Origin: Chloroflexota bacterium
Lineage (GTDB): Bacteria > Chloroflexota > Dehalococcoidia > JACQUA01
NCBI GenBank assembly: GCA_016210565.1
Contig: JACQUA010000286.1
Location: 1 to 64,000, forward strand
Length of the DNA: 64,000 nt
Direction: 5' to 3'
Shown: piece after piece, positions 38,315 through 47,680 of the stretch
Numbering within the stretch: position 1 is the first letter of the stretch
Layout of the letters: every line of letters begins with the position of its first letter
Made by a program: the position numbers and the translations under genes
Notes under the pieces: generated by a model
Databases searched by the model: none
Told to the model about the DNA's origin: nothing
The model's input: the letters and a program-made list of their open reading frames with translations, nothing else

Positions 38315-39949
38315 TTATCCGCCGCGCCGCGCCCAGACTTTGGCGAAATCGCTTTGTGTATTCCTGACAGAGGTGAGCTGGGCCGGTGTAAACCACTTCT
38401 TCAGGTCCACCTTGTCCACGGGGTATTTGGCGCGCTGGAAATCGGCCTCCGACCCGTACGGAATCGTGGCGTCCAGGCCCAGGCCGCCCATGTAGGTGCT
38501 GCCGGCGACCTCTTTGCCTGTCAGTCCGACCCTTTCGATGGGCAGCATCGGGGAACCCCTCCCGCCCACGCTGCCCCTCATGATTCCCTTTTCCGGGTTG
38601 ACCCTGGTGGTGATGGCCCAGAGCACGTCGTCGGCGCTGTAGATATCAATGTCCTCGTCAACCACCACCACCAGGTACAGGCCCTGAGTGGCGCCGAAGG
38701 CGGCGGTGATCAGGTTGCGCTGGTAGGACTCATCCCCCGGACGCCTCTTCTTGACCTGGAAGACCACGCCGGCCCGGGGGGTGATAGCGTGAAGAATGTT
38801 CACATCCACCACGAAGCCGGGGATGAGGCGGTTGGCCATTTCATAGAAGCAGGCTTCGCGCCAGATGGCGCAAAGGTCGTCGCCCTCGAAGGAGTGCGCC
38901 AGGGGGGTGAAGAAGATGGGCCGATCCTTGCGGTGGGTGATGGCCGTGGCCTGGAACTTGAAGCCCTTGATGGCGCGGCCCATATATCCCGGCCACTCCG
39001 GGAAAAAGGGGGCCACGGCATATTTGTCCAGCTTCTCGGCCTCGTCCGTCTCCCAGACCCGCTGGGCGGTATCGAAATAGCCCTCGATCACCCATTCTGC
39101 CTCGGCGATGGAATAGGCGTCCACGGTCTTCGCCCTGACGATGTCCACCGGGAATCCCTGGAGACCGCCGGCGATGGCCGCTTTGTCCGTGCCTTTCGGA
39201 ATGATCAGGGGCATCACCGTGCCGCCGGCGATGACCATTACCGCCGGGGGAGTGCCGATGTTGATGGTGGCGGGGACTTTCTGGCCGCGGTGCTCCATGA
39301 GCGTCTCGCCCAGGTGGGTGCCGTAGAAGGCGTGGACGCCGGACCAGTTCTTCCCCCGGAAGCTCATCCGGTTGAAAGAGAGATGGGTGCCGCCGAAGAA
39401 GTAGTCCGGGCCGATGAACGTGTTGCCCCCGCCCAGCATCCTCCCCCCGTCGTACTCGGTGTGTTTGATCAGGGGCATCGTCGCCGGGACGTCGATGTTC
39501 TCCGTGATGACGGCTTCCTGGCAGGGGGCATGTTCCACCACCCGGGGTGGAATGGGTTTCTTCATCCCCTGCAGAATCTTGAACTTAATATCTCTGTACT
39601 GCCCGGCGCCGAAGAGTCTGGCCACCCTTTCCCGCCGGGCGAAGATGTTGGCGATGTCCCGCACCCCGGGATAGCCCTCAATGTTGTTGAACAGAAGGGC
39701 CGGGCCGTTTTCCAGGGCCATCTGGATGCCGGAGATGTCGTAGATGGGGCTTACCGGTCTTTCGACTTCCAGAATCTCGTTATTTTCCCGGAGAAAGCCA
39801 ACGGCATTTCTGAGGCTGATAAGGTGTTTCAATCGGTACCTCCAGAACTGGTGCAACGGTTTCGACAGTTGCCGCAATGCGGCAAATTGCGCGAGGGCGC
39901 CGGGGGGGCGCTGCGAAGAATCATAATTCCCGTCCCCTTCGTTTGTCAA
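38315..39949 (-). CDS. UbiD family decarboxylase
   Basis: 544 aa; DISGIQMALENGPALLFNNIEGYPGVRDIANIFARRERVARLFG; IKGFKFQATAITHRKDRPIFFTPL; VVVVDEDIDIYSADDVLWAITTRVNPEKG. Confidence 0.92.
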   Translation of the reverse strand: MTNEGDGNYDSSQRPPGALAQFAALRQLSKPLHQFWRYRLKHLISLRNAVGFLRENNEILEVERPVSPIYDISGIQMALENGPALLFNNIEGYPGVRDIANIFARRERVARLFGAGQYRDIKFKILQGMKKPIPPRVVEHAPCQEAVITENIDVPATMPLIKHTEYDGGRMLGGGNTFIGPDYFFGGTHLSFNRMSFRGKNWSGVHAFYGTHLGETLMEHRGQKVPATINIGTPPAVMVIAGGTVMPLIIPKGTDKAAIAGGLQGFPVDIVRAKTVDAYSIAEAEWVIEGYFDTAQRVWETDEAEKLDKYAVAPFFPEWPGYMGRAIKGFKFQATAITHRKDRPIFFTPLAHSFEGDDLCAIWREACFYEMANRLIPGFVVDVNILHAITPRAGVVFQVKKRRPGDESYQRNLITAAFGATQGLYLVVVVDEDIDIYSADDVLWAITTRVNPEKGIMRGSVGGRGSPMLPIERVGLTGKEVAGSTYMGGLGLDATIPYGSEADFQRAKYPVDKVDLKKWFTPAQLTSVRNTQSDFAKVWARRGG

Positions 39950-40081
39950 TTCCAGGTGTTGTTGGCGCCAGGGAGCGGCGAAAGTCTTTTGTAAGGGGTT
40001 TGTAGGGAATGTGATAGGTGTGATACAATTTCGCAGTTACCGGTCCTCATACTTTCGGCGTACTTACCACATCACATCTTC

Positions 40082-41938
40082 ATGGCAAAGCTACTGTCGG
40101 GAAACGAGGCGCTGGCCCTGGGCGCTTACCGCGCCGGGGTCAAGGTAGCTGCCGCCTACCCTGGCACCCCATCCAGCGAGATACTGGAAACCCTGGCGAA
40201 ATTCAAAGATATCTACGCCGAATGGTCCGTCAACGAAAAGGTGGCCATGGAGGTAGCGATGGGGGCCTGCTACGCTGGGGCCCGGGCCCTGGTTTCCATG
40301 AAGCAGGTGGGGCTTAACGTAGCCAGCGACCCGTTCATGGCGGTGTCCACCACCGGCGTCAATGCGGGTCTCGTGGTCATCAGCGCCGACGATCCCGGCA
40401 TCCACAGCTCCCAGGACGAGCAGGACAACCGCCACTACGCCCCTTTTGCCAAAGTGCCCATGCTGGAACCCAGCGACAGCCAGGAAGCCTGCGAGTTCAT
40501 GGCCCTGGCTTACGATATGAGCGAGCGGTTTGACACGCCGGTGCTGGTGCGCACGACCACGCGGGTGTCTCATTCCAAGTCGGTGGTCCGGGCAATCCCC
40601 CTTGATCCCCCTTTTGCAAAGGGGGAGAGGTTGGAAATCCCCCTTAATCCCCCTTTGCGAAAGGGGGAAAGAGGGTTCAGGCGCGACCTGGCGAAGTACG
40701 TCATGCTGCCCACCAGCGCCAGGATGAGGCGACCTCTCATCGAAGAGCGCCTGGTCAATCTGGCCGGATTCGCCGAGACCGTCCCGGTCAACCAGGTCTT
40801 CTCGGGTGACCCCAGCCTGGGGATCGTTACCAGCGGCATCGCCTACCAGTACGCCCGCGAAGTCTTCCCGAAGGCTTCCTTTCTCAAGCTGGGCATGACC
40901 TATCCCCTGCCGCGGCGCCTGATTGCGGATTTCGCCGCCACGGTAGACCGGCTGCTGGTCATCGAGGAGCTGGACCCTTTCCTGGAACAGGCCATTCTGG
41001 CTATGGGGATCAGGGTCGCCGGCAAGGAGTTCGTTCCCCGGACGGGGGAGTTGAACCCCGGCATCATCGAGGAGGCCGCTCACAAAGCCGGTCTCCTCAA
41101 GCGGCCGAGGCGCAAGACTGAACCGGCGCTGGTCCTGCCCAAGAGGCCGCCGCTTCTCTGCGCCGGTTGTCCTCACGCCGCGACGTTCTTTGTTCTCAGC
41201 ACCTTGGGACAGCGCGCCCGGCTGCCCGGTTCGAAAAGCGATGTACCAGGAGAGTCCGGGCTGGTCATCACCGGGGATATCGGTTGCTATACCCTGGGCG
41301 CTTATCCGCCCTACGATGCCATGGATACCTGCGGCTGCATGGGCGCCAGCATCGGGGCCGCGATGGGGATGGAGAAGGCAGGCATAAAGAGGAAGAGTAA
41401 GGTAGTGGCCGTTATCGGCGATTCCACCTTCATGCACTCCGGGATAACGCCCCTGGTCAACGCGGTCTACAACCAGGGCAAGATAACCGTGATTATCCTG
41501 GACAACAGCACCACGGCCATGACCGGTCACCAGCCCCATCCCGGCACCGGCGTCTCGGCGCAGGGACAGCCCACTCAGGCCGTCTATCTGGAAAGCCTCA
41601 TCCGGGGAATGGGAGTAAGCGAACTGAAGGTGGTGAATGCTTTTGATATCAGGGAAATCAGGAGCGCCATCAGGAACGCTGTGAATAGCGACCAGCTTTC
41701 GGTGGTCATTGCCCGAGGCGCCTGCTCGGTGCGACTGCCCGGCGGGGTCAATCCCAGGGCTGTAGACGATAACAAGTGCGACCAGTGCGGCGTCTGTATT
41801 CTCATCGGCTGCCCCGCCATCCGTACCGAAAGCGGAGAGGCATTGATCGAAGGGTCTCTTTGCGTCGGCGACCCCTGCGGCCTGTGCGAGAGCATTTGCC
41901 CGAAGAAGGCGATAGGGAAAGTAGCGAGTAGTGAGTAG
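40082..41938 (+). CDS. iorA: Indolepyruvate ferredoxin oxidoreductase, alpha subunit
   Basis: 618 aa; GNEALALGAYRAGVKVAAAYPGTPSSEILETLA; RTTTRVSHSKSVV; RPPLLCAGCPHA; GDIGCYTLGAYPPYDAMDTCGCMGAS; C-terminal 2x4Fe-4S. Confidence 0.96.
   Translation: MAKLLSGNEALALGAYRAGVKVAAAYPGTPSSEILETLAKFKDIYAEWSVNEKVAMEVAMGACYAGARALVSMKQVGLNVASDPFMAVSTTGVNAGLVVISADDPGIHSSQDEQDNRHYAPFAKVPMLEPSDSQEACEFMALAYDMSERFDTPVLVRTTTRVSHSKSVVRAIPLDPPFAKGERLEIPLNPPLRKGERGFRRDLAKYVMLPTSARMRRPLIEERLVNLAGFAETVPVNQVFSGDPSLGIVTSGIAYQYAREVFPKASFLKLGMTYPLPRRLIADFAATVDRLLVIEELDPFLEQAILAMGIRVAGKEFVPRTGELNPGIIEEAAHKAGLLKRPRRKTEPALVLPKRPPLLCAGCPHAATFFVLSTLGQRARLPGSKSDVPGESGLVITGDIGCYTLGAYPPYDAMDTCGCMGASIGAAMGMEKAGIKRKSKVVAVIGDSTFMHSGITPLVNAVYNQGKITVIILDNSTTAMTGHQPHPGTGVSAQGQPTQAVYLESLIRGMGVSELKVVNAFDIREIRSAIRNAVNSDQLSVVIARGACSVRLPGGVNPRAVDDNKCDQCGVCILIGCPAIRTESGEALIEGSLCVGDPCGLCESICPKKAIGKVASSE
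40594..40677. repeat. Two tandem 42-bp CCCCCTT/AAGGGGG palindromic units in frame inside iorA
   Basis: aatcccccttgatcccccttttgcaaagggggagaggttgg + aatcccccttaatccccctttgcgaaagggggaaagagggtt; encodes AIPLDPPFAKGERL/EIPLNPPLRKGERG. Confidence 0.9.
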
Positions 41939-42109
41939 CGAGTAGTGAGTAGTGAGTAGCGGCACGGCGCCCCGTGCCCTGCGGGGAACCGAAAACCACG
42001 AATCAACACGAATTGACACGAGTGTGTCCGGTCCTTTCAATTCGTGTCCATTAGCGTTCATTGGTCGTTCAATGTTTCCCTTCCCACCGCCTGCACGACT
42101 TGATAGTTA

Positions 42110-42709
42110 GTGAACTTGCTTGTGAAAAAGATAAACATCCTTATCGCCGGGGTGGGGGGGCAGGGGATTGTCCTGTGCAGCGACATCCTGGGCGACGCGG
42201 CCATCGCAGCGGGCTATGATGTCAAGAAGACCGATACCCTGGGCATGGCCCAGCGCGGGGGCAGCGTGGTCAGCCACGTCAGGATCGCCGAAAAGGTGTG
42301 GTCCCCTTTGATCCCCGAGGGCGAGGTTGACCTGCTGCTGGCCTTCGAAAAACTGGAGGCGGCTTCCTGGGTGCACTACCTGCGGAGGCAGGCAAAGGTG
42401 ATCGTCAACGACTATGCCCTGCCGCCGCTTTCGGTAAGCCTGGGCACGGCCACGTATCCGTCTGACCTTGAGATACAGGCTGTGCTGAAACAGCGGACAG
42501 ACAGGGTCTTCTTCCTCGAAGGCAGCCGGCGCTCCCGGGAGCTGGGCGACGCGCGGGTCATCGGGTCGTTCATGCTGGGCTGCGCCTCCGGCTATTTGCC
42601 CCTGAAGACGGCCGTCTTGAGGGAGGTCATCGCCGGGAAGGTCCCGGAGAAGTCCCGGGAGTTGAACCTCAAGGCGTTTGATGAGGGGAGAAAGGTGACA
42701 AAGAGTTGA
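42110..42709 (+). CDS. iorB: Indolepyruvate ferredoxin oxidoreductase, beta subunit
   Basis: 199 aa; KINILIAGVGGQGIVLCSDILGDAAIAAGYDVKKTDTLGMAQRGGSVVSHVRI; downstream of iorA. Confidence 0.94.
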   Translation: MNLLVKKINILIAGVGGQGIVLCSDILGDAAIAAGYDVKKTDTLGMAQRGGSVVSHVRIAEKVWSPLIPEGEVDLLLAFEKLEAASWVHYLRRQAKVIVNDYALPPLSVSLGTATYPSDLEIQAVLKQRTDRVFFLEGSRRSRELGDARVIGSFMLGCASGYLPLKTAVLREVIAGKVPEKSRELNLKAFDEGRKVTKS

Positions 42710-42716
42710 GACCTGT

Positions 42717-42893
42717 GTAGGGTGGGTTAAGCGCAGCAGGGGAGTTGCTGGGGTTGGGGTGGCTGCGCGAACCCACCATTTGAAACAACCAATGACGAAA
42801 TCCGAATGAATAATCCAGAACCAATGAAGAATCGAGGTGGGTTCGCGCAGCCGCCTCCGCATTCTACATCCGCCACTGTGCTTAACCCACCCT
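42717..42893. repeat. Composite four-arm palindromic element (GTAGGGTGGGTTAAGCGC family)
   Basis: gtagggtgggttaagcgc...gctgcgcgaacccacca...ggtgggttcgcgcagc...gtgcttaacccaccctgc. Confidence 0.8.
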
Positions 42894-42955
42894 GCTGTGC
42901 TCACACGCGGGACGCCTGTACCGGTTGACAGGCATCTTGTTAAGGTGGTAATCTA

Positions 42956-44890
42956 ATGGCCGTTGCCCAACTGGAACAGGGAGAGGCTATAACGGTGCTG
43001 GCCAGAAATACCATCCCCCAGATCATCCGGGCCAACCGGGAGAAATGGGGCTCCCGGACTGCCATGTGCATGAAGCGCTTCGGCATCTGGCAGAGATATA
43101 GCTGGGAAGATTACTACCAGAACGTCAAGCATCTGTCCCTCGGACTGATCGGTCTGGGGCTGAAAGCAGGGGATGTGGTGGCCATTATCGGGGACAACGA
43201 GCCGGAATGGTTCTGGGGGGAATTCGCCGTTCAGGCGGCGGGCGGCATCGCCACCGGCGCTTTTGTCGATTCTGTCCCTTCGGAGGTCAAGTACATCGCC
43301 ACTCATTCCGGGGCCAGGTTCGCCATTGTCAACGACCAGGAGCAGAGCGATAAGTTCCTCGCCGTCAAAGATGAATTGCCCGGCCTGCAAAAGATCATCT
43401 ACTGGGACCCCAAGGGTCTGCGGAACTACGATGACCCCCTCCTCATCAGCTTCGACAGGGTGATCGCCGCCGGCAAAGAATACGCCGCCGGCCACCCGGG
43501 CCTTTTTGAAAGGAACGTCGAGGCCGGCAAAGTCGACGATATCGCCTTCATCTACTATACGTCGGGGACCACCGGTCTCCCCAAGGGCGCGGTGCTGACC
43601 CACCGGGCGCTGATAACTACGGCCCAGGGGTTCGTCAGCCGTTATCCCCTCAACGAAAACGACGACCTGATTTCCAATTTCCCCGCGGCCTGGGTCGGGG
43701 ACAGCTATTTCGCCACCATCCCGCATCTCCTCACCGGGGCCAAGCTGAATTTCCCAGAGGAGCCGGAGACCATAGCCGAAGACACCCGGGAGATCGGCCC
43801 CAATTTCGTTATCTACGGCCCGCGGCAGTGGGAAAGCCTGGTCAGCCAGATCCAGGTCAAGATGATCGATGCCGGTTGGTTGAAAAGGCTGGCGTACAAT
43901 CTGTTCATGCCGGTCGGCCATAAAATGGCGGAGTACAGCTTTGAGGGGAAAAGACCGGACCCCTTCTGGCGCATCATTCATGGCGTGGCCTACCTGGTGC
44001 TTTTCCGGCCTCTCAAAGACCAGCTCGGGCTGAGCAAGGTGCGTTTCGCCGTTACCGGCAGCTCGGTGCTCAGCCTGGATACCTTCAAGTTCATCCACGC
44101 CATCGGCATCGAGCTGAGACAGAACTATGCCAGCACCGAAGCCGGGTTCATCTCCTCGCACAGCAAGGGTGAAATCCATTTTGAGAGCGTGGGGCGGCCG
44201 GCCCTGGGCGCCGAAATAAGAATCACCGCCGAAGGCGAGCTCCTGGTCCGGAGCGCCTGCATGTTCACCGGCTACTACCGCGATCCCCAGAAGACGGCCG
44301 CCTCGCTCACCGGCGGCTGGTACCGGACCGGCGACGCTGTCAATGTCGATGCCAGCGGCCATCTGATCTTCATGGACCGCCTGGAACACATGGAGGAACT
44401 GAGTTCGGGGGTCAAGTACGCTCCCCAGTACATCGAGGGACGGCTCAGGTTCAGCCCCTATATCAAGGACGCCATGGTGGTCGGCGGCAAGGACCGGCCG
44501 TTTGTTACCGCCATCGTAAACATAGACTTCACCACCGTGAGCAAGTGGGCGGAGCGCAACCATATCGCCTATACCACCTACGTGGACCTCTCCCAGAGAG
44601 AGGAGGTGGCGCGCCTGGTGGAGAAGGACATCGTCCGCGTTAATAGCTACCTGCCCGAGCCGGCCCGTGTAAGGAGGTTTGTGCTCCTGCAGAAGGAATT
44701 CGACCCCGACGAGGCGGAGCTTACCCGGACGCGCAAGATCCGGCGCGGATTCATGCAGGAGCGGTACCGGGAACTGATCACCGCCATGTACGAAGGCAAG
44801 AACGAAGTCCAGGTCGATACTTCGGTGACCTACCGCGACGGCCGCAAGGGGACCATGACGACGAGCATAAAGATAAGGACCGTGAAGTAA
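42956..44890 (+). CDS. Long-chain acyl-CoA synthetase-type AMP-dependent ligase
   Basis: 644 aa; IYYTSGTTGLPKGAVLTHRAL; YASTEAG; GWYRTGDAVNVDASGHLIFMDR. Confidence 0.94.
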   Translation: MAVAQLEQGEAITVLARNTIPQIIRANREKWGSRTAMCMKRFGIWQRYSWEDYYQNVKHLSLGLIGLGLKAGDVVAIIGDNEPEWFWGEFAVQAAGGIATGAFVDSVPSEVKYIATHSGARFAIVNDQEQSDKFLAVKDELPGLQKIIYWDPKGLRNYDDPLLISFDRVIAAGKEYAAGHPGLFERNVEAGKVDDIAFIYYTSGTTGLPKGAVLTHRALITTAQGFVSRYPLNENDDLISNFPAAWVGDSYFATIPHLLTGAKLNFPEEPETIAEDTREIGPNFVIYGPRQWESLVSQIQVKMIDAGWLKRLAYNLFMPVGHKMAEYSFEGKRPDPFWRIIHGVAYLVLFRPLKDQLGLSKVRFAVTGSSVLSLDTFKFIHAIGIELRQNYASTEAGFISSHSKGEIHFESVGRPALGAEIRITAEGELLVRSACMFTGYYRDPQKTAASLTGGWYRTGDAVNVDASGHLIFMDRLEHMEELSSGVKYAPQYIEGRLRFSPYIKDAMVVGGKDRPFVTAIVNIDFTTVSKWAERNHIAYTTYVDLSQREEVARLVEKDIVRVNSYLPEPARVRRFVLLQKEFDPDEAELTRTRKIRRGFMQERYRELITAMYEGKNEVQVDTSVTYRDGRKGTMTTSIKIRTVK

Positions 44891-45099
44891 GAAATTCCGA
44901 ATTCCAAAATCCAAGCTCCAAACAAATTCGAAAGAATCCAAGAATCAAAACCCAAGAGTCAAAATAACAAATGAAAATGCAAAATGGCTGTCGGCTGTCG
45001 GCCACCGGTTGTCTGAAGGCAGCCGCCAATGACCCTATCTGCGGGCAGCCGAACGCTGATTGCCGATGGCTGAACGCTGAGACGTTGCTCCGAAAATGT

Positions 45100-45182
45100 C
45101 ACCCTGAGCGCAGTCAAAGGGTCTTTCGTCCCCGCCAGTCCGAAAGATTCTTCGACTACGCTCGCTTCGCTCAGAATGACAG
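45100..45182. repeat. TCATTCTGAGCGAAGCGAAGAATC-type intergenic repeat
   Basis: tcaccctgagcgcagtcaaagggtc...gaaagattcttcgactacgctcgcttcgctcagaatgaca; other copies about 46170-46270 and 47463-47575. Confidence 0.8.
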
Positions 45183-45284
45183 CGCACGCCATTTTCATCG
45201 TTCATTGTCCCGACTGGTCCCGAAGGCGGATTGTTATTGATTTGTCATTTTGCATTTTGATTTTTGATATTTGAATTTGTCCCC

Positions 45285-46169
45285 ATGACTCAATTCTTCC
45301 AACTGACAGCAACCGGTCTGACCGTAGGGATGGTCTACGGGCTGATTGCCCTGGGCTTTGCCCTTGTCTGGAAGTCCAGCGGGGTCGCCAACCTGGCCTT
45401 GGGCGAACTGGTGCTGATATGCTCCTGGTTCACCTACGGCATGATGGTCCAGGCCGGCCTGCCGCTCTGGCTGGCCCTGATCGCCGTCGTCATCTTCGCC
45501 CTGGCCCTGGGCTGGACCATCGAGAGGCTCGTCCTGAGACCGCTGATTGCCCAGCCGATACTGTCCCTGATCACCGCTTCCCTCGGCGTGGCCTATTTCT
45601 TAAGGGGACTGGTGACCTTTGTCTGGCCGTGGAGTGTGGACGCCCTGCCGCGCATGTTCCCGCCGGAACCCCTGAGAATTGGCGGGGTGGTGGTGTCCCA
45701 GGAACACCTCTGGGCGGCGGGCATCTCCCTTGTCCTGTTCGGGCTGCTGACGGCTTTCTTTCGCTACCACCGGATGGGACTGGCCATGCGGGCGACCGCC
45801 GAGGACCAGTTGGCGGCCCAGGCTTGCGGCATCCGGGTGTCTTCTATCTTCTCACTGTCCTGGATGTTCGCCAGCGTGGTGGCCGCCGCCGGCGGCGTAT
45901 TGATGTCCAGCATCGGAGGCATCACCTTCGGGCTGGTAGAAGCCGGCCTTAAGTCCTTCTCTGTCGTGATCCTCGGCGGCCTGGAGTCCTTTGGAGGCGC
46001 CCTGATTGCCGGCCCGATCATCGGGCTCGTCGAAAACCTCGGTGGGGGCTATCTGACGCCCTATGTCTGGGCCGGGCTCAAAGACATCGTTCCTTTTGTC
46101 GTAATCATTATCGTCCTGTTCATCAAACCCTATGGCATATTCGGAGAGCAAAGGATCGAGCGGATATGA
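45285..46169 (+). CDS. livH: Branched-chain amino acid-type ABC transporter permease (LivH family)
   Basis: MTQFFQLTATGLTVGMVYGLIALGFALVWKSSGVANLALGEL; GLAMRATAEDQLAAQACGI; internal ATG at 45285 preferred. Confidence 0.93.
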   Translation: MTQFFQLTATGLTVGMVYGLIALGFALVWKSSGVANLALGELVLICSWFTYGMMVQAGLPLWLALIAVVIFALALGWTIERLVLRPLIAQPILSLITASLGVAYFLRGLVTFVWPWSVDALPRMFPPEPLRIGGVVVSQEHLWAAGISLVLFGLLTAFFRYHRMGLAMRATAEDQLAAQACGIRVSSIFSLSWMFASVVAAAGGVLMSSIGGITFGLVEAGLKSFSVVILGGLESFGGALIAGPIIGLVENLGGGYLTPYVWAGLKDIVPFVVIIIVLFIKPYGIFGEQRIERI

Positions 46170-46302
46170 TGGCGCAAAGACCCTTCGCCTGCCCCTTCGT
46201 TTCGCTCAGGGCTTCGGCTCAGGGTGACAGCTATCCATCCTGTCATTCTGAGCGAAGCGAAGAATCTCTTTGCGGATTAACGCAACCAAGGACTGGCCGG
46301 CC

Positions 46303-47358
46303 GTGAGTTTGCCCTGCGGGACCGCCAACTACTCCTACGAACAGGATATGGCCACCATCCGGACGAGGCTCCAGTGGGCATTGTTCGTCGCTTTCCTGTT
46401 GTTCCTGGCTGCCTTTCCGCTCCTGTTCCCCAGCCGGTATTACATCAGCATAGCCAATCTCATTGGCATTACCGTCATCATCGTCACCGGGCTGAACATC
46501 CTGACGGGCTACTGCGGCCAGCTTTCCATCGGCCATGCTGGTTTTGTGGCGGTGGGCGCCTATACCTCTGCCATCCTGACCGGGAAGGCCGGAATGCCTT
46601 TTCTCGTGGGGCTGCTGGCCGCCGGGTTTGCCGCCGGGCTGGTCGGCCTGGTTTTTGGCATCCCGTCCCTCCGTGTGCGCGGCTTCTACCTGGCCATCTC
46701 CACCATCGCTGCCCAGTTCATTATCATCTATGTCATCAATCATTGGAGCAGACTGACCGGCGGCTTCGTGGGTATCGACGTGCCGCTGGCCTCCATAGGG
46801 GGGTTCGTTTTTCGGAGCGAGATGAGCCAGTTCTATCTGATTTTCGCCGTGGCCGGAATCTGCGTCTTCTTTGCGCGGAACATCGCCCGGACGAGATTGG
46901 GCCGGGCCTTCGCGGCCATCAGGGACAACGACCTCGCTGCCGAGGTCATGGGGATTAACCTCTTCTACTACAAGCTGGTGGCCTTTTTCATCGGGTGCTT
47001 CATGGCGGGAATTGCCGGTTCGCTGCTGGCCCACTGGACAGGCTCGATAACCACCGAGCATTTCACCCTGGGCGATTCCATACTCTACGTGGGGATGGTG
47101 ATCATCGGCGGACTCGGCAACATCCTCGGACCCATTTTCGGCGTTGTAGCCATCCGCCTGCTGGACGTGGGCGTTACCCGTCTCTCGCCGACCCTCCAGA
47201 GCACCCTGCCGGGCCTGTCCCTGGGCTTTACCACCGGCGTGGCGCCCATGGTCTTCGGGCTGGTTATCATCCTGTTCCTGATTTTCGAGCCCCGGGGACT
47301 GGCCCACCGGTGGGCGATTTTCAAAGCTTCTTACCGGCTATGGCCTTTTCCATACTGA
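46303..47358 (+). CDS. livM: Branched-chain amino acid-type ABC transporter permease (LivM family)
   Basis: LPCGTANYSYEQDMATIRTRLQWALF...TGLNILTGYCGQLSIGHAGFVAVGAYTSAIL; LGRAFAAIRDNDLAAEVMGIN. GTG at 46303 proposed because the track start abuts a repeat. Confidence 0.9.
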   Translation: MSLPCGTANYSYEQDMATIRTRLQWALFVAFLLFLAAFPLLFPSRYYISIANLIGITVIIVTGLNILTGYCGQLSIGHAGFVAVGAYTSAILTGKAGMPFLVGLLAAGFAAGLVGLVFGIPSLRVRGFYLAISTIAAQFIIIYVINHWSRLTGGFVGIDVPLASIGGFVFRSEMSQFYLIFAVAGICVFFARNIARTRLGRAFAAIRDNDLAAEVMGINLFYYKLVAFFIGCFMAGIAGSLLAHWTGSITTEHFTLGDSILYVGMVIIGGLGNILGPIFGVVAIRLLDVGVTRLSPTLQSTLPGLSLGFTTGVAPMVFGLVIILFLIFEPRGLAHRWAIFKASYRLWPFPY

Positions 47359-47680
47359 AAAAATGCGAAGCCCGAATGACGAATGACCAGATAAGTTCCA
47401 AATTCCAAGCGCCAAATTCCAAACAATCGGCCATCCCGACGAGTCGGGACAACAAACGATGAAAATGTCATTCTGAGCGAAGCGAGCGTAGCGAGCGTAG
47501 TCGAAGAATCTTTCGAGATGGGGCGCCGGACGAAAGACCCTTCGACTGCGCTCAGGGTGACATTTTCAGAGCGATCGTCCGAAAGAAATCAACATCTCAA
47601 ATTCTGGCGCTCTCAGGCCAGGTCTGCGCCGGGGAGGATGCCATTGTGAGGAACGGCGTTCCCTATTCGGAGCTCCTGGC

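Noticed and set aside
36847-39994. Plus-strand 506-aa and 597-aa ORFs opposite the ligase and UbiD
   Set aside because: Shadow ORFs generated by GC codon bias.
40091-42061. 656-aa minus-strand ORF opposite iorA
   Set aside because: Shadow ORF; sense frame has strong IorA motifs.
42953-44941. 662-aa minus-strand ORF opposite the acyl-CoA ligase
   Set aside because: Shadow ORF; sense strand is clearly an AMP-binding enzyme.
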